A stretch of 5,578 nucleotides of DNA from DSAD01 sp036825155 (GTDB taxonomy: Bacteria; Desulfobacterota; Desulfomonilia; UBA1062), in NCBI GenBank assembly GCA_036825155.1, contig DAISYU010000172.1:1-5578 (forward strand). Reading direction: 5' to 3'. Below, piece by piece: positions 1-4,289 of this stretch. Below the pieces are notes generated by a model, which was not told where the DNA came from, made no database searches, and saw nothing but the letters and a program-made list of their open reading frames with translations. How positions within the stretch are numbered: the stretch's first letter is position 1; each line of letters opens with the position of its first letter. The position numbers were made by a program, and so were the translations under genes.

Positions 1-94
1 TGATGCCCTCCATCCCGGCTGCATAACAACTCTAAACTGACAAAAAAATCATCTGTAAGACCCAACACTATAATATATTTAGGAATACATATAT

Positions 95-123
95 TTGACA
101 AAACATACTTAATGGAATATTAC
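95..123 (+). promoter_or_regulatory. Candidate sigma70 promoter of the DUF364-moaA operon
   Basis: A perfect TTGACA -35 box lies at 95-100, followed after 17 bp by TATTAC at 118-123 (4 of 6 matches to the -10 consensus). Transcription would start at about 130-132, which is the A of the ATG at 132, so the mRNA would have little or no leader. An alternative is the perfect TATAAT at 69-74, which would give a leader of about 50 nt, but it has no convincing -35 box at normal spacing. The AT-rich region also holds an imperfectly placed inverted repeat (AATATAT at 72-78, ATATATT at 89-95) touching the -35 box; in such AT-rich DNA this may be chance. Nothing else is recognisable in 1-131. Confidence 0.45.
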
Positions 124-131
124 TATACCGT

Positions 132-878
132 ATGGAACAGCTTCTTGAGACAGTATCGGATACTGAAAAACAACTGAGAATACAACGGGTGGTTTTAGGG
201 CTCGGATACATTGCTGTTCAGCTGGAAAACGGTCATGTCGGTCTGAGCGCAAATATTGTTCACACCCGGACCACGAACTGCACCGTGTTCAAGAATGCGG
301 GCACCCTGAAGGGTTCGACAGTAGGCGAGGTTCTTTCCTTCGGGATGAAAGAGGATCTCATCTCCCGGGCGATTTGTCTGGCAACCATTAACGCCATCAT
401 GAATACAGAGGGTTGCGGGCAGACTGCCGATGTTTTTGAGAAGATATCGATCCGTAGCGGTGATCGTGTTGCCATGATAGGGTTGATCGAACCCATCGTT
501 GCGATGCTGACAAAAAAGGGATGTGAGGTACAGGTGTTTGAACACCGGTCCGTTGATCATCCACTTGTCTGCGAACAGGAAACCATGGAATCGTCCTGTT
601 CACAGGCTGATATCGTTATTGTAACCGCAACCTCGTTAATAAATAATACCTTTGGGGATATTATCAAGAATCTGGGCACACCACGCGACGTAATTCTTAT
701 GGGACCATCCACACCCATGGCAAAGGAGAGGTTTGAATCGACCCCGGTCACCTACCTTGCCGGTTCTGTGGTTGTTGACCCTGAAAAGACCTTGGACATT
801 GTTATGGAAGGGGGGGGCACTCAGGCATTGTATCGCACCAATGCCATGAAAAAAATTCACCTGGAGGTACACCCATGA
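132..878 (+). CDS. DUF4213/DUF364 family protein (putative heavy-metal chelation, Rossmann-like)
   Basis: A 248-residue cytoplasmic protein with no signal peptide or membrane segment. Residues about 1-95 match the DUF4213 (enolase-N-like) half, with the typical GLGYIAVQLENG strand at 23-34 and an LATINAI helix at 83-89. Residues about 100-245 match the DUF364 (PF04016) Rossmann-like half: VAMIGLIEPIV at 113-123, an acidic strand end at E137, ADIVIVTATSLINNT at 159-173, MGPSTP at 190-195, and a final AGSVVVDP segment. The length is close to the family norm. From a crystal structure and genome context, the family has been suggested to act on pterin-, flavin- or siderophore-like molecules and in metal chelation; no reaction is proven. 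The next gene, moaA, overlaps by four bases (ATGA), implying coupled translation and pointing to molybdenum or tungsten cofactor metabolism, which is inference. ATG 132 is the only start: an in-frame TGA lies at 96-98 and no other start codon intervenes. It has no Shine-Dalgarno site. An 8-G run (810-817) sits near the 3' end. Confidence 0.87.
   Translation: MEQLLETVSDTEKQLRIQRVVLGLGYIAVQLENGHVGLSANIVHTRTTNCTVFKNAGTLKGSTVGEVLSFGMKEDLISRAICLATINAIMNTEGCGQTADVFEKISIRSGDRVAMIGLIEPIVAMLTKKGCEVQVFEHRSVDHPLVCEQETMESSCSQADIVIVTATSLINNTFGDIIKNLGTPRDVILMGPSTPMAKERFESTPVTYLAGSVVVDPEKTLDIVMEGGGTQALYRTNAMKKIHLEVHP
863..867 (+). promoter_or_regulatory. Shine-Dalgarno site of moaA
   Basis: GGAGG lies 7 nt before the moaA ATG at 875, inside the last codons of the DUF364 gene. 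It supports ATG 875 as the start even though this start overlaps the upstream stop codon, and it suggests both reinitiation and direct initiation are possible. Confidence 0.8.
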
Positions 879-1876
879 AGCCCCTTGTCGATTTACACGA
901 GCGCACCATCAAATACCTGCGGATATCCGTAACCGACCGATGCAACTTCAGGTGCCGGTACTGCATGCCGGAGGGGGGGATTGACTGGCTTCCCCACGAG
1001 AAGGTTATGCGTTACGAGGAGTTCCTGCGCATCCTGAAGATATGCATTCCGCGGGGCGTTGAAAAGGTGAGGATTACCGGCGGGGAGCCCCTGGAGAGGA
1101 AAGGGCTGACGGCATTTATCGAGTCCTCAAAGCGTATACCGGGCTTAAAAGAGCTTTCCCTGACCACAAATGGCATCCTGCTGCCGGCGATGGCCCCTGG
1201 GCTGAAAAGGGCCGGTCTGGACAGGGTGAATATCAGTCTCGATACGCTGGACAGAGAAAAATTCTCATTTATCACCAGGGTCAATGCCTACGAAAAGACC
1301 ATCGAAGGAATCACGACGGCACTCAAGTACGGATTTTCTCCGGTGAAGATTAACGTTGTTGCCATCAGGGGCTTTAACGATGATGAGATTCCCGCTTTTG
1401 CCGATCTGACCCTGAACAGCTCCATAGAGGTGAGGTTTATCGAACTGATGCCCATGGGATGCGCGGCAAAGTATGGCGATCATGAGGTCATCTCCTCTCC
1501 CGAGATCCGCCAGATCATAGAGGATCACTACGGCGAGCTGGAACCGCTTGAATATATACATGGGCCTGCCAAGGTGTTTCGTATCAAGGGCGCAAAGGGA
1601 AAGATCGGCCTGATCGGTGCCATGAGCGAATTCTCCTTCTGCAGCACGTGCAACCGTATACGGATAACGGCTGATGGACATATACGCCCCTGTCTGTTCT
1701 CGGACGACCAGATCGATATTCTCACTCCCATGCGAAAAGGGATCAGTGATAGAGCGCTGGAGGCCTTGATCGAGGAGGGGGTGAGGATGAAACAGCGGTC
1801 CCACGGGATGTGTATAGGGAAATACGCACTCCCTGATCAGGGCTGTCAGACGCTCATGAATACCATCGGGGGCTAG
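875..1876 (+). CDS. moaA: GTP 3',8-cyclase MoaA (molybdopterin biosynthesis)
   Basis: A 333-residue radical SAM enzyme that, in this family, converts GTP to 3',8-cyclo-7,8-dihydro-GTP, the first step of molybdenum/tungsten cofactor synthesis, in the cytoplasm. Both iron-sulfur cluster motifs are complete: the SAM-binding CxxxCxxC at C23, C27 and C30 (TDRCNFRCRYCMPE), and the C-terminal CxxC-x13-C at C256, C259 and C273 that holds the GTP-binding cluster. Arginines equivalent to the GTP-contacting residues of the S. aureus enzyme are present (R16, R261, R263). Other family signatures are ITGGEP at 67-72, LTTNG, VNISLDTLD, VRFIELMPMG, and the C-terminal GG tail (MNTIGG) needed for activity in MoaA. 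The length is normal. One oddity is Glu at position 74 in GGEPLER, where V, L or M is usual. The gene overlaps the DUF364 gene by ATGA and has its own GGAGG. The stop lies 4 bp from the convergent PilZ gene. MoaC and the other moa/moe genes are not in the window. Confidence 0.96.
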   Translation: MKPLVDLHERTIKYLRISVTDRCNFRCRYCMPEGGIDWLPHEKVMRYEEFLRILKICIPRGVEKVRITGGEPLERKGLTAFIESSKRIPGLKELSLTTNGILLPAMAPGLKRAGLDRVNISLDTLDREKFSFITRVNAYEKTIEGITTALKYGFSPVKINVVAIRGFNDDEIPAFADLTLNSSIEVRFIELMPMGCAAKYGDHEVISSPEIRQIIEDHYGELEPLEYIHGPAKVFRIKGAKGKIGLIGAMSEFSFCSTCNRIRITADGHIRPCLFSDDQIDILTPMRKGISDRALEALIEEGVRMKQRSHGMCIGKYALPDQGCQTLMNTIGG

Positions 1877-1880
1877 ATGG

Positions 1881-2237
1881 CTACTGGTTCAGCCTCTGTC
1901 TGGCTGAAGCAATAATCCCGTTGAACGAGATCAGATCCTGCTTGAAGAGGATCTTGTTGGTATTCAGAAACAGCAATCCTGCTCTCTTGTCGGTGTCCTT
2001 TTCGTTCGAAGACCATACAACCTTGCAGTACAGGGAGATGTCCTGGCTGTCTTCGGACCGGTTGATTGCCAGACGCACGATAGAGCCCACCGGGAAATCC
2101 GCGCCTTCAATGCAGACGCCTTCTTCGCATGCGTTTAAAATGGCAATGGGTTTGACCGTCTCCATGAGTTCTACGGACCCGTTCAGATTCGCAAGATCGA
2201 TTCTCTCTAAGGATCGTTTTTCCTTCTCGCTGCGCAT
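1881..2237 (-). CDS. Small PilZ-domain protein, possible c-di-GMP binder
   Basis: A 118-residue single-domain soluble protein that looks like PilZ (PF07238). The N-terminal RxxxR is present (R8, R12). The usual [DN]xSxxG motif appears as NACEEG, with N35 and G40 kept but the serine replaced by C37. Beta-strand patterns typical of the PilZ barrel follow: FPVGSIVRLAI, LYCKVVWSS, and RAGLLFLN near the end. PilZ proteins bind cyclic di-GMP and relay it to motility, exopolysaccharide or transcription partners; which of these applies here cannot be seen. Because the Ser position is changed, binding is uncertain. ATG 2237 is the only upstream start, since a TGA lies 11 codons before it and only CTG intervenes. 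No Shine-Dalgarno site is present, and a TTGACA box sits 37 nt upstream. The gene converges on moaA with a 4-bp gap and diverges from the GlpD gene. Confidence 0.75.
   Translation of the reverse strand: MRSEKEKRSLERIDLANLNGSVELMETVKPIAILNACEEGVCIEGADFPVGSIVRLAINRSEDSQDISLYCKVVWSSNEKDTDKRAGLLFLNTNKILFKQDLISFNGIIASARQRLNQ
1888..1908. terminator. Weak bidirectional hairpin between convergent genes
   Basis: A perfect 7-bp inverted repeat (TTCAGCC at 1888-1894, GGCTGAA at 1902-1908) with a 7-nt loop starts 12 nt after the moaA stop and lies within the last codons of the PilZ gene. It is the only hairpin placed to end moaA transcription. No T run follows on either strand, so it is at best a weak or factor-assisted terminator. 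Confidence 0.3.
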
Positions 2238-2244
2238 GTAACGG

Positions 2245-2274
2245 AAAATACATCGAAAAGACAGTGTATGTCAA
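2245..2274 (-). promoter_or_regulatory. Candidate sigma70 promoter of the PilZ gene
   Basis: On the minus strand a perfect TTGACA (2274 to 2269) is followed after 18 bp by TATTTT (2250 to 2245; 4 of 6 consensus matches). With 7 bases between the -10 box and the ATG at 2237, transcription would begin at or next to the start codon. This agrees with the absence of a ribosome binding site. Confidence 0.45.
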
Positions 2275-2346
2275 GCATCTATCCTTTTTCTTACCACTAA
2301 GCGGGCAAATAAAATGGGTCTGGCGTGCGTATTTGCAAATAGATGC
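2275..2346. repeat. 8-bp inverted repeat flanking the divergent promoter core
   Basis: GCATCTAT (2275-2282) and its exact reverse complement ATAGATGC (2339-2346) are centred 64 bp apart, close to six helical turns. The first arm abuts the -35 box of the PilZ promoter. The second arm abuts the -35 box of the GlpD promoter, on its spacer side. This placement would suit a shared operator. A perfect 10-bp palindrome ATTTGCAAAT (2331-2340) overlaps the second arm and the GlpD -35 box. No known regulator site is recognised. Confidence 0.35.
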
Positions 2347-2360
2347 CTGTCCATTATTAT
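2333..2360 (+). promoter_or_regulatory. Candidate sigma70 promoter of the GlpD gene
   Basis: TTGCAA (2333-2338; 4 of 6) is followed after 16 bp by TATTAT (2355-2360; 5 of 6). The predicted start near 2367 gives a leader of about 87 nt before ATG 2454. That leader contains a small hairpin, TTGAG (2407-2411) with CTCAA (2424-2428), extended by CA/TG after a 2-nt bulge. The hairpin lies just upstream of the purine-rich ribosome binding region. Confidence 0.4.
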
Positions 2361-2441
2361 ACCTATGAGGAATACGAATGATTTTCCCACGTACCGCGTG
2401 CAAGGGTTGAGAGCATCAGCTTGCTCAATTGGAGGGATGAC

Positions 2442-2453
2442 AGGGGGGTAGGA
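2442..2453 (+). promoter_or_regulatory. Ribosome binding region selecting the GlpD start
   Basis: A purine-rich stretch, AGGGGGG at 2442-2448 followed by TAGGA, directly precedes the ATG at 2454. It favours that ATG over the in-frame TTG at 2421, which has no Shine-Dalgarno site and would add 11 residues unlike the family's N-terminus. A further ATG at 2475 is possible but has poorer spacing. Confidence 0.6.
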
Positions 2454-4091
2454 ATGAAGAGAGATATTCAGGGCATGTCTTCCAAGGCATACGATGTCCT
2501 GGTAATCGGCGGCGGGATAACCGGGGCATTTATCGCGTGGGACGCCTCGCTTCGCGGCCTGAAGGTGGCCCTGCTGGAAAAGGGTGATTTCGGCGGGGCA
2601 ACGTCGGCCGCCACCTCCAAACTCATCCACGGCGGGCTGCGCTACTTGAAGACCCTGGAGGTGGGCCTTGTGAGGGAATCCCTTCAGGAACGGCGGATCA
2701 TGGAGATCATCGCCCCGCACCTCGTCTATCCCCTGCCGTTTGTGTTCCCGGCGTATGGCTGGGGTATGCGGGGATTGCCGGCTGCCATATCCGCCATGGT
2801 ATTCTATGACACCCTGTCCTATGATCGAAGGTGGATCAATGACGACGACAAGAAGATCCCGGGACATGAAAAGTTCTCTGCAGAGGAGATCCTCGAGCTG
2901 GAACCCATCCTGGATGCCAAGGAGCTCAAGGGCGGGGTCATCTACTACGACTGCCAGATGTATAATCCCGAGAGGCTCACATTGGAACCCATCCTCTCGG
3001 CAGTGGAGTACGGAGCAGATGTCGCCAACTATGTCATGGTGGAGGACCTCATCAAAAAAGGCGATGACATTACAGGGGTCCAGGCCAGCGACCTCTTAAG
3101 CGGGAAACGCTTCGATATCAAAGCAAAAGTCACGGTGAACGCGGCCGGACCATGGGCGGATCTCATGCTTGGCAAGATCAGGGGGAAGAAACATCACGGT
3201 CTCGTCCGCTCCAAGGGCATTCATATCATTACACGGCCTTTGCAGAAGGATCACGCCATCATCCTCCAGACGAAGAGCGGCAGGCATTTCTTCATTATGC
3301 CGTGGCGTGGCTGCAGTCTTATCGGTACCACCGACGTGGTCTACAAGGGGGATCCGGATAAATTCAAGGTCACAAACAAGGATATTGCAGACTTCCTTGA
3401 TGAGATCAACGCAACCGTCCCGGCGGCCAGGCTTACCCGAGACGATGTCCTGTTCCAGTACGGGGGGCTGAGGCCTATCGTGGAAAAGGAGACGAGTGTC
3501 GAGGTGGAGGTCTATGATGCCTCGAGAAAGTATGAGCTCTATGATCACGAGGCTGAAGAAGGGGTCCGCGGGTTTGTGACCGCTATCGGGGGGAAATATA
3601 CCACGTCGAGGAATATGGCACAGCAGATGGTGGATATCATCTGTACGAAACTGAAGGTGAAACCTGTGGCATGCCTCACCCATACCACACCGCTCTTTGG
3701 TGGTGAAATCGGCAGGTATGCGAGCTTTGTGGAGCGGGCCAAGAAGATCAGGCCTGCCAATCTCTCTGAAGAGGTTATCGAGAATCTGTGCCGCAATTAC
3801 GGGTCGAGATACCTCGATGTCATCAAGACGGCAAAGAAGAGGCACCTGGAAAAGGTCTGCGAACAGTACCCGGACATCATGGCAGAGGTGTACCATGCCA
3901 TGGAGACGGAAATGGCAATCACGCTGAGCGATGTACTCTTCAGGCGTACCGGCCTGGGAACCCTGGGCAATCCCGGTACTGAGATCATCGAAAAGGTTGC
4001 CGATGTGATGGCCGGCGAGCTGAAGTGGAAGAAGGCGCAGAGAAACAAGGAGATTGAAGCGGCACTCGATGTGTTCACGCCCTTGACGTGA
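2454..4091 (+). CDS. glpD: FAD-dependent glycerol-3-phosphate dehydrogenase (GlpD type)
   Basis: A 545-residue flavoprotein of the DAO superfamily that oxidises sn-glycerol 3-phosphate to dihydroxyacetone phosphate and passes electrons to the quinone pool at the membrane. The FAD fold is at the N-terminus: GGGITG at 19-24 and the ribose-binding E42, then ATSAATSKLIHGGLRYL with H59, R63 and Y64. Further family positions are SKGIHII (H257), IGTTD, YGGLRPI (R340) and GGKYTTSR (K381, R386). From about residue 430 a DAO_C domain follows, including the conserved RRTGLG at 497-502. There is no membrane-spanning segment. The C-terminus lacks the CxxC-bearing BFD-like domain of anaerobic GlpA, so GlpD is the better match, although E. 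coli GlpD is shorter (about 501 residues). No glpK, glpF, glpB or glpC lies nearby, so glycerol use is inferred from the family alone. It diverges from the PilZ gene. The substrate could be a related alpha-hydroxy phosphate, but the active-site set argues for glycerol 3-phosphate. Confidence 0.88.
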   Translation: MKRDIQGMSSKAYDVLVIGGGITGAFIAWDASLRGLKVALLEKGDFGGATSAATSKLIHGGLRYLKTLEVGLVRESLQERRIMEIIAPHLVYPLPFVFPAYGWGMRGLPAAISAMVFYDTLSYDRRWINDDDKKIPGHEKFSAEEILELEPILDAKELKGGVIYYDCQMYNPERLTLEPILSAVEYGADVANYVMVEDLIKKGDDITGVQASDLLSGKRFDIKAKVTVNAAGPWADLMLGKIRGKKHHGLVRSKGIHIITRPLQKDHAIILQTKSGRHFFIMPWRGCSLIGTTDVVYKGDPDKFKVTNKDIADFLDEINATVPAARLTRDDVLFQYGGLRPIVEKETSVEVEVYDASRKYELYDHEAEEGVRGFVTAIGGKYTTSRNMAQQMVDIICTKLKVKPVACLTHTTPLFGGEIGRYASFVERAKKIRPANLSEEVIENLCRNYGSRYLDVIKTAKKRHLEKVCEQYPDIMAEVYHAMETEMAITLSDVLFRRTGLGTLGNPGTEIIEKVADVMAGELKWKKAQRNKEIEAALDVFTPLT

Positions 4092-4104
4092 CAAAACCTC
4101 CCTG

Positions 4105-4158
4105 CCGGTCAGTGCGTGGTTCCTCCAGAGCTCTCTCTAAGGGCTCACTATTGACCGG
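4105..4158 (+). other. Two-stem structured element after the GlpD gene
   Basis: CCGGTCA (4105-4111) pairs exactly with TGACCGG (4152-4158). With G-U pairs the stem extends to about 10 bp (4105-4114 with 4149-4158). Inside it, GAGCTCT (4128-4134) pairs with AGGGCTC (4140-4146) around a 5-nt CTCTA loop, with one G-U pair. The RNA would be an outer stem capped by an inner hairpin. It begins 13 nt after the GlpD stop, so a terminator or 3'-end stabiliser is likely. No U run follows 4158, so a classic intrinsic terminator is not supported. Confidence 0.4.
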
Positions 4159-4192
4159 ATCTTCCCGCCAGGCAGTTCAAGCCACTGAAACA

Positions 4193-4207
4193 CCTTGCAA
4201 AACAAGG
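4193..4207 (+). repeat. Small hairpin CCTTG/CAAGG
   Basis: A perfect 5-bp stem, CCTTG (4193-4197) with CAAGG (4203-4207), encloses a CAAAA loop. It overlaps the candidate -35 box of the downstream promoter. It may be an operator half-site or part of the GlpD 3' end. It is short enough to be chance. Confidence 0.2.
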
Positions 4208-4224
4208 CACCCCCGGTCTATGAT
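4195..4224 (+). promoter_or_regulatory. Candidate promoter of the radical SAM gene
   Basis: TTGCAA (4195-4200; 4 of 6) is followed after 18 bp by TATGAT (4219-4224; 5 of 6). Transcription would start near 4231, giving a leader of about 59 nt. The palindrome GATGCATC (4222-4229) overlaps the -10 end. The 4092-4289 interval holds no gene that I can support; its contents are this promoter and the inverted repeats listed. Confidence 0.35.
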
Positions 4225-4289
4225 GCATCTACCCGGAGAACAACGCTTTGCCCGGAATCTATGAAGACAAAGGGAAGAGATTACCCGCC

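Noticed and set aside
1..131. Molybdenum-cofactor riboswitch upstream of the moaA operon
   Set aside because: The leader appears to be zero or very short and the AT-rich stretch shows no multi-helix structure of the needed size.
973..979. 7-G run in moaA as a recoding site
   Set aside because: A slip here would destroy the reading frame just after the CxxxCxxC motif, and no alternative product is apparent. It is a consequence of GAG GGG GGG codons.
1265..1804. Minus-strand open frame of 179 codons opposite moaA
   Set aside because: moaA covers the same bases with all catalytic motifs; this frame shows no protein family features.
1921..2241. Plus-strand open frame of 106 codons opposite the PilZ gene
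   Set aside because: Its translation has no domain pattern, while the opposite strand gives a PilZ-like barrel with RxxxR and plausible promoter.
2321..2336. Sigma54-like element TGGC...TTGC upstream of the GlpD gene
   Set aside because: The GG and GC dinucleotides are 13 nt apart instead of the strict 12, and the first half reads TGGCGT rather than TGGCAC. Spacing errors of one base usually abolish sigma54 use.
2421..2453. TTG 2421 as the GlpD start
   Set aside because: It has no ribosome site and would add an 11-residue tail unlike the family. The ATG at 2454 has an AGGGGGG-TAGGA site directly upstream.
3096..4094. Minus-strand open frame of 332 codons opposite the GlpD gene
   Set aside because: It has no domain or ribosome site; it is a mirror frame of a well-supported coding region.
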